44,023 nucleotides of DNA from Porphyra umbilicalis (taxonomy: Eukaryota > Rhodophyta > Bangiophyceae > Bangiales > Bangiaceae): NCBI GenBank assembly GCA_002049455.2, contig KV919231.1, forward strand, positions 1-44,023. The letters run 5' to 3'. The number at the start of each line of letters is the position of its first letter. The first letter of the stretch is position 1. A program made the translations under genes and the position numbers. Under the pieces are notes generated by a model. It was not told the DNA's origin, searched no databases, and saw nothing but the letters and a program-made list of their open reading frames with translations. Positions 1 through 10,241 of the stretch are shown here, in pieces.

Positions 1-860
1 GAGCCGGCGGCGCCCAGTTGTTGCGCGCCGGCGACGGCGCCCGACCTTGCCCCCCGCCCCAGTGGCCGCCGGCTTGATGTTGGTGCGAATCAGCCGGCGG
101 CGCCCAGTTGTTGCGCAGCGGCGACGGCGCCCGTCCTTGCCCCCCCCCCCAGTTGCCTCCGGCTTGATGTGGGTGTCGATCAGCCGGCGGCGCCCAGCTG
201 TCGCGCGGGAGCGACGGCGCTCGTCCCTGCCCCCCACCCCAGTTGCCTCCGGCTTGATGTGGGTGTCGATCAGCCGGCGGCGCCCAGCTGTCGCGCGGCG
301 GTGACGGCGCTCGTCCTTGCCCCCCGCCCCAGTTGCCGCCGGCTTGATGTTGGTGCGAATCAGCCGGCGGCGCCCAGTTGTTGCGCGGCGGTGACGGCGC
401 CCGTCCTTGCCCCCCGCCCCAGTTGCCGCCGGCTTGATGTTGGTGCGAATCAGCCGGTGGCGCCCAGTTGTTGCGCGGCGGTGACTGCGCCCGTCCTTGC
501 CCCCCGCCCCAGTTGCCGCCGGCTTGATGTTGGTGCGAATCAGCCGGCGGCGCCCAGTTGTTGCGCGGCGGTGACGGCGCCCGTCCTTGCCCCCCGCCCC
601 AGTTGCCGCCGGCTTGATTTTGGTGCGAATCAGCCGGCGGCGCCCAGTTGTTGCGCGGCGGCGACGGCGCCCGTCCTTGCCCCCCGCCCCAGTTGCCGCC
701 GGCTTGTTGAGGGTGCCGACCAGCCGGCGGCGCCCAGCTGTTGCGCGGCGGCGACGGCGCCCGTCCTTGCCCCCCACCCCAGTTGCCGCCGGCTTGTTGA
801 GGGTGCCGACCAGCCGGCGGCGCCCAGTTGTTGCGCGGCGGTGATGGCGCCCGTCCGCCG
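1..860. repeat. 90-bp minisatellite, about 9.5 units
   Basis: Units begin with CAGCCGGCGGCGCCCAG at 91, 181, 271, 361, 451, 541, 631, 721 and 811; a partial unit starts at base 1, so the array continues beyond the left edge. Units differ by a few substitutions (for example CAGTTG versus CAGCTG, and the last two share a GGCTTGTTGAGGGTGCCGAC variant). Because 90 is a multiple of three and the repeat is GC-rich, several frames on both strands stay open and give 30-residue protein repeats. I see no domain in any frame and do not assign a protein. Confidence 0.95.
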
Positions 861-3424
861 CACGTCGGTGACGATGTGGAGCACGGCGGGCACCCCCCGA
901 GGTGGCACGAACAGGTGCACCGCGCGAGCACGGCGAGACGCTCTTGGTGCCGCCGACGCTGGTCCCTCCTCCGCTCCGTGTCGCGCTCCGGGTCGGGCTT
1001 GCGGGTCATGGTGGGAGAGGGGGGAGAGCGGCGGCTCTTGAACAGATTGGCCGAGGGTCAGGGAGGGGGGGGGGGGCGGAGGGGATGAGGCACCGTTGCG
1101 CACACGGCTGCCCGCCGGCGCCCACGCAGCACCGGCGGCGCACGCGGGCAAAGAGCCACACGCGGGTGGCCGGCGGCAAAAAAAAAACAAGCGGGGGGGA
1201 GGGGGGGGAACCGCCGCCAGCGTGCCACGCCGGCGGCAAGGGCGGGAAAAGCTCAACGGTAGCAGGGGGGGGGGGGGGGCAGCCGCCGGCGTCCCACGCC
1301 GGCGGCAAGGGCGGGAAGAACTCAACGGTAGGGGGATGCGCGCAGGAGCTCGTTGGGATGAAAGAGCGGGGGAGCACGGGCCGCCGGCGGACGGCGTGTT
1401 CATATGCCGTCGCCGGCGGCCGACAGCACGCGTCACGAGAAGCACGCGCGCGCGGAGCACGAGCGCGCGACCGCAGCCCAGGGGGCGCCCCCCCGTGCGG
1501 CCGATGGCGGCCCAGGGGGCGCCCCAACGAGCCGCGGATGGCAGCCCACGCGGCGGCCCCTCGTGCGCGTTCGTGGATCGGGGGGCGCAGGGTGCTGCGG
1601 GCCCGCCCGAGCGGGAGGTGTGCCCGAGACCGCCCGGGGAGGTGCATTTGAGGCTCCCCGAACGGCCTCCCCTGCGACACAGCCCCACGCAGCGCCGTCC
1701 ACGAGGCGGGCCACACCGACACTGGCACGGGGCCTCGTGCGTGCCCCTGTGTCGGCGAGATCCCCGCCTCGTGGAAGCGGCTGAGGCACCAGCCGCGCCA
1801 CGCTTGACGTGAGGCTGCCATATGACCGATTTGAGGGGGGGTGCGGGCCTGGCGCCAACAGGGACCAAAGCAATCTGATCACGGGCCGGCTGACCCCTGG
1901 CGATGATGGATCCGCCTCCCTTCCAACATATCTTTGAACATTTCCAGCAGCCAATGATATGGCTTCGATCAGATTGGAAACTTTCAAAGATTCCTGATTG
2001 CATGCAAACGGATCACGTGATTGACTGCGCGACCGCGCCGATATTCCCGCGCGGGCCCACCGACACTGTCCGTTTCGACGATTGCGGCAGTGCTCGCTCA
2101 GAGCACGCCAACGCCGCCACCAGCAAAGGCGCCGTCCGCCTTTCGTTCTGGAAGCATTCGAATCGAAGCATCTGTTGGACCGCGCGGTGCCTGCCGTGGC
2201 CGCGTCTTGACAGCGCATCGCGCAGCGCATCGTTCCCAGGGTCCTCGACCGAGAGCCGCGGCTCTGCGCTGTCGCGTGAGGCTCGCCATCTGTGACTAGT
2301 TCGCCAGGTGTCTTCCCGAAGTGAGATTTTTCTGCATCGTGCCAGCAGGGCGACCAGTTCCTGTCAGTTCGTGGCGCTTTCTTTTAGACGTGTGAGCCTG
2401 ACTTTCGGTATATTTACTCAGATGACAAAAGTCTGCACAGACGATTGGAAAGTTGCGAGCCGTTCTTGTCCGGATCGCAGCCTTTTCGCCGCTCCCTCCC
2501 TGACCTCGTGATTGCTTGGATATTTGTCCGATTTCTGAACACTTGGGGGTCGACGTTGCTAGGTACGCTTCCCCCATCTTCTTGCACCCATCTCTGGACC
2601 ATGTAGCCCCTGTTTTCGATAACTCCAGGACCGCGGAGGGCCCTCTTGGATGAGAAAAATGGGGGGCCGCTCAGCGTCCTCCACGTAAGCAAACGTGGCA
2701 TATTCCGTTTGGGGTTTCAGAACTTGGGGGAGACGTTGTTGGGTGTGCTCTCACCACCTCACACAGTCCCCGCTCATCGTCCCGCACAGCACCACGAGGA
2801 GCTCTCACGTTCTGACCAGGTTTTGTCCACACCAAGGCACTTTTTGGCGATGCCCGGCCTCACGACCATGGGACACGTGCCTTTCTTGGAAGGATGACTG
2901 GTACTCCTCCCAATGGCAGCCTGAAATGCAGGTTCCAGATGAAAATCTGCGCAAGTGGGTGTCTTGAGGTTGCAGGACTCCATGCGCTTTTCTGCATGCC
3001 TCGACACGCGTTTGGTGCATGTTCGCAGTAGTCTAACACAGGCACGAGAGATTCCTGTGCAGGTGGCGTGCACCTCGCACCAGATTTTGTGTCGGAAGCC
3101 AACTCAAGTTTATCAGGTCTGACGGTCCCTGCAGAAAGATGCCGCAAGAATATTGTTCATATTACACAAAACCATGCGGGTTCCCCCGCGCCACGTACCA
3201 GGTATGACCCACGGACGGAATTTTCATGTCCATCTTTGTTCGTGAGGGGAGCTCTGGTACCATGCCATAATTGTCAATGTCGACAAGAAATGGACGTTCC
3301 AATGCGGAAACAGGGCTCTCTGCAGGCCCTCTGTTGGGCGTGCGAACGGCCAACGGATCCGTGCAAGAGGCTGGAATCGACGGTCGTGCGGCTGAGGGGG
3401 TAACGTGGTTTTGATCCTGCTGTG
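861..3424. other. Unassigned GC-rich then mixed-composition DNA
   Basis: No recognisable gene. A 69-bp direct duplication lies at about 1211-1340, sharing CCACGCCGGCGGCAAGGGCG and ending in CTCAACGGTAG. ORFs up to 457 codons on the minus strand (2003-630) run into the minisatellite and are Arg/Pro/Ala-rich with no domain. From about 1850 the composition becomes more balanced, and a short inverted pair CAATCTGATC / GATCAGATTG lies near 1870 and 1970. Decayed transposon DNA is possible but not shown. Confidence 0.5.
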
Positions 3425-4688
3425 CCGGGTGAGCGTCACCTGCACGACCGGCGCCGCTTGGGAGCGCACGTACGAGCGGGAGATCAGAAAAAAGGAGACG
3501 AGGAAGGCGGCCATGGCGGCGGTGGTGGCGGTCGCCGACGTGACCACCGCTTGCTGGCGTAGGGGGCGCTCCGCCCACCGCCGCCGCGGCGTCCACCGCG
3601 GCCCGCACGAGCGGCAGCTGCTGCCGTCGGGGGGGTACCCGCCCGCTGGTGGGTAGCGGCCACCCGCACGCTCCTCGAAGACCAGCGCTTTGTCTTCGTC
3701 CGAGGGGGGGTAGGTGATCGCCGCGAGGGGCTCCTGCCGCACCCACCGGAGGGTCAGCAGCGGCCGCCACCGCCGTGGCGGGCGGCGGCTGCCACCGAGG
3801 CACGGCCGCCACCATCCGAGCAACCACCGGCCGACGCTGGCTGGGCAGTCGTCGCTCGCCGCAGCGCAGACTCGAGGCCGAGCTGCGCGATGCGCACGTG
3901 CGCGGCGGCAACGCGGTGGATGGGGAGGGGGGGGTATGTGGGGCCACAGAGGGGGAGGGGGGGGGGAAAATCCGTCGATGACACGGGGGGGCGGGCGGCG
4001 GGGTGGAGCGAGAAAATAGCAGGGGCGCCACGCCGCCGCCGCCGCCGCCGCCGGCACCGCCGCGGCCGCGGCCGCCGCGGCCGCGGGCGCCACTCGCTGC
4101 CGTGTGCGGGCGCGCGTCGTGCGCACGGTCGTCCACTGCTCACCGCCGCGTCGGCGGCAGGCGCGGCGGCAGCACCGCCAGCGGCGGTGGCCGCCGCCCC
4201 CACCCGCCGCGCGCGGGTGTTGCGGGAAGGGACGCGACCACGCAGGCCGCGGCGCATTCAGCGCCGACACGACCCCCTGTTTGAAAAATCAAAACCGACG
4301 TCGCCCACAGGGCCCGCAGAGCCCGATTCTGGCCAACTACCGCGGAATTGCGACATCATGGCCGTTCGTGGCCGCGTCCACCTGCCCCCACGACCCCGTA
4401 AACGCCGCACCTGCCCTCACGCACCTTTTTAACCACGATTCTGCTTCCGCGGACCGTACGGGCGATGAAGACGTCGCCACCTCTAGCAACTTCACAGAAA
4501 GATGCGGGCAGCCCCGGCGCATGTTCCCATAGTCAAGAAAGCGCCTGGGGACGTCCTCCAACGGCGTAGGGAGCCAAACGGACCGCCAAAAACGTTTTTA
4601 TAAGTACTCCCGCAACGTGCACTAGAAAAAAGGACTTTTTTTTCGACGTGTGGGTATGAGAAAGCACCCTAGACTAAAGTCCAGGGAA
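3425..4688. repeat. Segmental duplication, copy 1 (1,264 bp)
   Basis: This block starts at CCGGGTGAGCGTCACCTGC and ends at GACTAAAGTCCAGGGAA, and is about 97% identical by eye to 14631-15897 in the same orientation. The only net length difference is 3 bp. Neither inverted nor LTR-like termini are visible, and no target-site duplication is evident. On the minus strand both copies carry a long ORF (here 4270-3224, 348 codons; copy 2 15479-14529, 316 codons) whose shared part is Pro/Arg/Ala-rich with a hydrophobic segment AAMAAFLVSFFLISRSYV near the end. The copies could be a duplicated gene 5' end or an unrecognised mobile element. Confidence 0.9.
4595..4602 (-). promoter_or_regulatory. Possible TATA box in duplication copy 1
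   Basis: The minus strand reads TATAAAAA here, near the upstream end of the minus-strand ORFs in this block. In the second copy the matching bases are T-rich without the TATA core because of one A-to-T change (about 15811). This is a sequence match only; no transcription start is known. Confidence 0.25.
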
Positions 4689-4975
4689 ATGTCGACGTTT
4701 GTGTTGCACCTTAGTTCAACCAAGCGTACTTGATCTAGGCCCGTACAGTACATGAACTTTCCGGTAAAGTAGCACCCAAAGATGTCCAGGTCATGTAAAC
4801 CGCGACCGTCGGCGCGCATGTCCGCTGCAGGCCCCGCTGCACGCCCGGGCACTTTCACAGTGTCGCTGTCGCGAAGCGTCACCTTCCCCACCGCCCCCCC
4901 CCACACCATCGCCTTTTCCCTCTTCCTCTTCATTGTTCCCCTGCCTCCCCACCCTCTTCTCCTGGATCTGCGCTG

Positions 4976-6138
4976 ATGGCCTCGACGCTGCCCGCTGCCA
5001 TGGCACAACCGGCGGAGCGCAACCAGATGGAGCAGCTGCGGGAGCTGCAGAACCGGTCCATGGAGCTGCGGCGGCACCTGACGCAGGTGCGTTTGGGGGC
5101 TGCAAGCATGGCTGTTGCGGCTTTGGGGGTGGGGAAGAGTGTACCGCGCGGGTGAGCGAGAGTTGTGGGGGCGTGTGGGGCCGTCGCGGAGGGGGCGCTG
5201 GGCTCGGCGCTGGGGTGGGCGCCGCACGAGTGTCGAGACGCGCAGTCGAGCGGCGAATGTGTCTGCGGACGCGGAAGCGGGGCTGGCCTTGTGGAATCAT
5301 GCGCGGTTCTCGCCGCCCCGTGCCCGCTGGCGTGCGGCTGGGTGGTCCACCGAGTGTGCAGGGCGTGCGCTGCCCTGTACCGAGCGATTGGACGAGACGT
5401 GGGCGCGAGCAAGGGCGGCAGCTGGGCTGAGTCGCTCTTAAGCTGGCTGCTCTTTGGTGCTTGTTTCGTGTGGTGTATATCGACCTTCAGCAGTGGCTAA
5501 CAGTCTGTCGCTGAGCAGTCTCCACTCGGGTTGGCCTGTCCCATCCTGTCTTCTCTGTGCGGTGTGTATTCGCGCGACGCGATTGTGCCGTGACCTCCCG
5601 CCCCCGCAGCTGTCGGGCCAGGTTGAAGCCGCGGCCCACGAGCGCCAGGCACTGGAGCGCACGCTCAAGGAGCTGTCCGCCATGAAGCCCGAGACGGAGA
5701 CGTACAAGGTCATCGGCAAGATGTTTCTGCTCCAAACGCAGGCGGAGTTAACCGATCAGGTCACCGCGGAGCTGGGGGAGGCCGTGTCGTCGGTGGAGAT
5801 GCGGTTGGTACGTGACGATTCGGGCGGGCGCTCGGGCGAGCTCGCATGCTTTTCTGACCAGTTGGCGGGGGGGGGGGGCCGGCGGCGCAGGACCGTTTGC
5901 GACCCTGCCGATGGAGAGCCTGTTGTGCTGGTGCATTGCACTGACGCTCGCTCCCTCTGGGCGACCGCGCGGTTGGTCCGTTGGTCCGGTCTCTGTGTGT
6001 CGTGCTGCTTGTACGTTGGCGGTGGTTTCTCCCCCCCCGACCCCCCCACAGAAACTGCGGAGCCAGTTTGTGGAGAAGCTCAAGGAAAACGAGTTGGGGA
6101 TTGAGGAGCTCGTCGCGTCCTTCTCGGCGCAGAAGTAA
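4976..6138 (+). CDS. PFDN1: Prefoldin subunit 1 (PFDN1-like), three exons
   Basis: Prefoldin subunit 1 is a beta-type subunit of the hexameric cytosolic co-chaperone that delivers unfolded actin and tubulin to the CCT chaperonin. Exons are 4976-5086, 5610-5807 and 6052-6138, all phase 0, giving 131 residues, close to the usual 120-125. Donors are GTGCGT and GTACGT; acceptors are CCGCAG and CCACAG. The protein is almost all helical heptad sequence, with the beta-subunit hairpin at residues 65-79 (ETETYKVIGKMFLLQ), matching the family pattern ET.MY..VGRMF.LQ. Flanking helices (6-60 and 85-128) would form the coiled-coil tentacle. The start is the first ATG in frame; a second Met at residue 9 is possible. 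The gene is convergent with GPN3. Confidence 0.88.
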
Positions 6139-6751
6139 GGGGCCCGGCCGTGCCCGCTCACTGGCGTCGTGCGTTTGTATGGGTTCCTTGCTGGCGTCGG
6201 GCGGCGGTGCCGCCGCCCCTTCCCTCTTGTGCACTGTCATGTGATAATCGCTTGTGTTTCTTTCGCATCTCTTTCATGGTTTCTTCTCTCGTCCTTTTTT
6301 TGTTGTTCTTGCTTGCGACTGCAGCACGTTGCGCCCCGTCCACGACCAAGTCTGCCGCGTGCCGGCGGCGCGGGGGCGTGCCCCAGGCAGCGGCCTGGAC
6401 CACTGGGACGGACGGCACCCGTGCAGCCAAGGGCGACGGCACCCGTGCAGCCAAGGGCGGCGGCACCTGCACCACCCGGCGGGTGTACCACGGGTGCGTG
6501 GGCGTGCAGGCGTCGCGCCGACGCTGCCGCACGGGTGCCCCCACGCGCACCACCCACAGGTGCCTACCCGCCCGCGAGGCGGCGCGCGCCCGACAGCCGC
6601 CGCTCAGCACCGCCACGTGCGCCCGCGCCCCGCCGTGCCGCTTGCGCGTCAGCGCCCGCCGCCGCCGTCCATGCCGGGGGGCCAGGCCGGCCCACGACTC
6701 CCTACGGCCGTAGCTCCCCCCACCACCGCCCCCGCGGGCACGCCAGCCCCC
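6139..6751. other. Convergent intergenic spacer, PFDN1 to GPN3
   Basis: The first part is T-rich and may hold the PFDN1 3' UTR. It is followed by GC-rich DNA with a 24-bp unit (GTGCAGCCAAGGGCG core) repeated twice near 6418-6466. No gene is supported. Confidence 0.5.
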
Positions 6752-7858
6752 TCACCCCCCCTCCCCCTCCTCGTCACCGTCCCGCGCGACGCGCACCTCG
6801 AGCCCCTCGTGGTACTGCAGCGCCATGTCGACGTGCAACAAGACGGTCGCGAGGCTATCGGCCGCCGCCTCGTCCTCGTCGTTGCCGCCGCCACCGTCCG
6901 GTGGCCCCACCCCGCCCTCCCCGTCCACGACGCCCGGCAGGCCCCCCATCACCCCGTCGCCGCGGTCGCCGAGCGCGAGCGGCACAAACGAGACGAGGTT
7001 CCAATCCTCGAGCAACCCGCCAATCGCCGCGTTGAGCGACGCGAACGTGCCCCCGCGCATGCCGGCGAGGCGGCGCCCCCCGCCCGTCGGGGCGGCGGCG
7101 GCGGCGGCGGCGGCACCAGCGGCACCGGCCGTCGTCACGCCACGGTCGGCGGCGGGGGTGCCACGCCCACGGCGCCCCACGGGGCCGACCGGCTCGCCGC
7201 CGCCGAGCCCCACCGGCCGCCCGACGGTGGCGGCCGCGACCATTTCGCCGACGAGCGACGGGATGTCCATCTCGAGGAGCTCCTCGAGTTTGGTGCGCCC
7301 GCCGGGGCGCCCCGCCGCCAGCAAGTCGGCCTTGGAGAGGATGCTCACGTGGGGCACTGCCAGGCGGACCATGGTCGCCAGCGCGGCGAGCGCGGCGCCG
7401 AGGAACTTGGCGCCGTCGCCGAGGAACTGGGCGTCCATGAGAAACACCGCACACAGGCGCACATCCCACGACGCCAGCTGCGTGGCGAGCGTCGCCATGC
7501 AGTCGTGGACGGTGTAGAGCTCGATTTGTCCGGGCACGTCGAGCAACAGCGTGTCGCCGTCGATAAAGGCGTCGAGCTGGTCTTCGAGCCACTCGGGGTG
7601 GGCGACCAGGTGCTCCATGCACCACACGAGGGCGCCATTGGGGCCGAGGCCGTGTGCTTCAGCAGCACCCTCGGCAGTGACAAAGGTGCGGATGTCGACG
7701 GTTGGGGCGTAGGCGAGGTCGGTCGCCGCTGGGTCGAGGTTGACCACGTGCACGGGGCGGTGTGGGTCGGTCGCCTTGATGTGGTTGTAGAGGGCGCCAC
7801 AGTAGGTGGATTTGCCAGTGCCAGCAGGACCCAGCACCAATTGTGCAAAGCGAGGCAT
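6752..7858 (-). CDS. GPN3: GPN-loop GTPase 3 (GPN3-like)
   Basis: GPN-loop GTPases are cytosolic dimeric GTPases needed for assembly and nuclear import of RNA polymerase II. From the Met at 7858 the protein is 368 residues. It begins MPRFAQLVLGPAGTGKST, matching the conserved GPN3 start, with the P-loop at residues 10-18. NLDPAA is at 40-45, the diagnostic Gly-Pro-Asn at 72-74, DVPGQIE (G3) at 107-113 and SKAD (G4) at 175-178. An upstream in-frame Met at 7975 adds 39 Ser/Thr/Pro-rich residues that the family lacks, so I rejected it. The protein is about 80 residues longer than typical GPN3 because of Ala/Gly/Pro-rich insertions in the C-terminal half (about residues 210-260 and 300-335). The C-terminal DMALQYHE-like helix is kept. 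No intron is visible. Confidence 0.92.
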   Translation of the reverse strand: MPRFAQLVLGPAGTGKSTYCGALYNHIKATDPHRPVHVVNLDPAATDLAYAPTVDIRTFVTAEGAAEAHGLGPNGALVWCMEHLVAHPEWLEDQLDAFIDGDTLLLDVPGQIELYTVHDCMATLATQLASWDVRLCAVFLMDAQFLGDGAKFLGAALAALATMVRLAVPHVSILSKADLLAAGRPGGRTKLEELLEMDIPSLVGEMVAAATVGRPVGLGGGEPVGPVGRRGRGTPAADRGVTTAGAAGAAAAAAAAPTGGGRRLAGMRGGTFASLNAAIGGLLEDWNLVSFVPLALGDRGDGVMGGLPGVVDGEGGVGPPDGGGGNDEDEAAADSLATVLLHVDMALQYHEGLEVRVARDGDEEGEGG

Positions 7859-8512
7859 CGTGGGGGTAAAGGTGGGCGTGGGTGAGGAGGAAACAACGGG
7901 GGTGGTGCAGGGCGTGAGGTGTTCGAGCGGGACGGAGGAGCGTCGCCGCGACCGGTTGGATGTCAAGAGAGGCACCGCGATCGAGTCGCGAAAAACACGT
8001 GGCGGATCACAGCGATGAGGAAGACACGTGTCTAGCTCTCGCGCGAATGGTCCTCTCGACCCGCGATGCGCGGCAGACTCGAGGAGTATCCTCCGGTGGG
8101 TTCACCCACCGTGGGGGCTTTGTGCCACAGACCAAGATATGGCGCATTTTCCGCCTACGACACCCCGCCATCGCTCTGTAGATTTCTTCCTTCTGTCGAG
8201 CTCCTCGTCACATTGGCACTACACAAAGTGCCTTTCTGTGCGACGGCTGACGGCGGCGCCGTCGGCCGCGCTATTGCCAAGCCGGTCCAGAATTTGGACA
8301 GGCAATTGGTCAGCGAGGAGTAGGGGGACCTTCACCGGTGCGCAAAGAGCAGCCTTCCGGCGGTCGAGCGTGCGCTGCAGACAATGGGTACGCCGCCGCC
8401 GGCGTGGCTGATTGCCCTCTTGTAAGAGTCGGTGATTGCACAGTTGAATGACGGCAAGTAGAGGGGGTAGGGGGGCCGTTGTTACGAGTGGAGACTGCGA
8501 GCGGTTCTTGGA

Positions 8513-8600
8513 AGTGGTTGGTGCGAGTGGTTGGTGCGAGTGGTTGGTGCGAGTGGTTGGTGCGAGTGGTTGGTGCGAGTGGTTGGTGCGAGTGGTTGAC
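8513..8600. repeat. 13-bp G-rich minisatellite, about 6.5 units
   Basis: The unit AGTGGTTGGTGCG repeats at 8513, 8526, 8539, 8552, 8565 and 8578, with a partial copy at 8591. The units are identical. The GG runs on the plus strand could allow a two-tier G-quadruplex. In two minus-strand frames this gives His/Gln/Pro/Thr repeats, which I treat as incidental. Confidence 0.95.
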
Positions 8601-8922
8601 GGCCGTTCTGGCGGGAGGGCGGAAAGGGCCTTGGCACCACCGCTGCGTTGACAGTCGGTCGTGTTCTGGCCGGTTGCCACGTTCTTCGTGCCATGCTTTA
8701 TTAGTCGGGTGGTGGCGACGACAGGGACGTCTTGAAAGCAAGGCATAAATGCAACCAAGACCGGTGTGCACTAGACAGTGTCGTCCGTTCATAGATATCG
8801 AAAGTCATGCAGGCAAGCTGTTTGACAGAAGAAGCAAGAACAACTGCCTCCAAGGAACGTTGGCAGGGTCTTTGTCACGTGCTTGTTGCCCGCAAGGGGT
8901 GGCCAACCTCAGAGCCGCCCGC

Positions 8923-8946
8923 CACCTCACACCCGGGTGTGAGGTG
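8923..8946. other. 24-bp perfect palindrome
   Basis: The half site CACCTCACACCC is followed directly by its reverse complement, with no spacer and a CCCGGG centre. It lies in non-coding DNA about 1.1 kb upstream of GPN3 and 1.3 kb upstream of the C2 gene. It could be a dimeric protein site or a cruciform; nothing in the sequence decides between them. Confidence 0.9.
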
Positions 8947-10241
8947 TAGTTAGGGGTGTGGCCGCCCCCCAAACTACATGCCATATCGCGCCGCCGTAGA
9001 GGGTAAGGTGCTTGGATGTCGTCGCAGTGAGGAGGAAAAAATCGTGCGGAGACGAGGCAGGGACAGGGCGACGGAACGAGGACGCTGAGCACAATGACCT
9101 ACCGCCGCCGGGCACCGCCGCCCGGCCAGCCACGGCTGACCGCACTGCCATGTGCGATAGCAACGGAGGCGGTGATGGCCGCCGCTACCACCGCCGCCGC
9201 CGCTGCGCCGCCGCCGGGTCCCGGTACCCGTCTGCCCCGTTCAGGAGGACAAGCAGCCACTCGCAGTGCATCTGACGGTAGTCAAGACCGCCCTCGCCGC
9301 ACACGGGACTGCACGACGACGACAAGCGGACATCAAAAGACGGGAGGAGAGGGGTGTCCACAGCGCGAGGGCCAACGCCCGCACTCTTTGCACCCGCCTG
9401 TCTTGGGGGCTTCGTACAGAACCACCCTGGTTTCTTGTACTGTGATCGTACTGTACGTTGCCAGACAGAGGACCACCTACAGTACCACCACCGAAAGCCA
9501 TCAGCTGTCTCGATCACGTCGAAACCCCTCCGCTGCCACACCTGTTGCCTCCGCTGTCGGCTGCCCGCAGGGCCAGCACAGACCAGTGTAAGGCCACCCC
9601 ATGGGCTGCCCGTCGCCGTTACCGTGACCCAAATCCCGCCACCGCCGCGGTATGGCGGGACGGGCACCCGCGCGCGCCGCGTGGCGCGGTGAGAAACGCG
9701 GACCTGGCGATGGGTGACCGGGCGGCCACCACACGCCAGCGGCCCACCGCCCGGCGGCGGCCGGCGGTTGGCCCAGGCCAGCCCGCTTCACGCGGCCCGC
9801 CGGCCGCGGCGGTTGTCGGTCGGGACCCCCGCCGCGGGGGCCGCTGCGTAGCGGCCGGCGTGGCGTTGCTGCCGGCCGCGCGTGCCCCCATCCCCCCCCC
9901 ACCGGTCGACCGACCGGTCGGTGCGCCCGACGCCAGGCGGCGTCGATGCCGCCCCGCGCTCACGGCCGGGGCTCTCGCGCGGCGCCGCGCAGGCGGTGTG
10001 CTGCACCGTGCACCGGCCGCGCCCCCGCCGACGGGGTGGCGCCCCGTGGGCGCGCGCCGGGGCGGCGGGCAACGGGTGCCACGGCGGTGGGCGTGCGGTC
10101 TCCCCCCCTCCGCGCGGCGTCGCGCCATTGCCACCGAGACGCTGAGCGCCGGCTGCCTGCCGCCGTGTCGCTGCTCTTGTCTCCCCTCTCCTCCCCCCCG
10201 CCCCCCCCCCCCCCCCTACCCCACCCCCCCTCGCCGTCGCC

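Larger units (their letters stand above)
7859..10241. other. Unassigned region between GPN3 and the C2 gene
   Basis: No gene is supported. The region contains a 13-bp minisatellite (8513-8598) and a 24-bp perfect palindrome (8923-8946), both listed separately. From about 9650 it becomes an extremely GC-rich stretch with many overlapping spurious ORFs leading into the poly-C region before 10242. The part next to 7858 would hold the GPN3 promoter, but I see no clear element. Confidence 0.5.

Noticed and set aside
1..860. CRISPR-like array
   Set aside because: Units are contiguous 90-bp repeats without unique spacers, in eukaryotic DNA.
630..2003. 457-codon minus-strand ORF
   Set aside because: It runs into the minisatellite and has low-complexity composition; no domain or start context supports it.
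6254..7885. 543-codon plus-strand ORF
   Set aside because: It is antisense to GPN3, whose GTPase motifs are clear on the minus strand.
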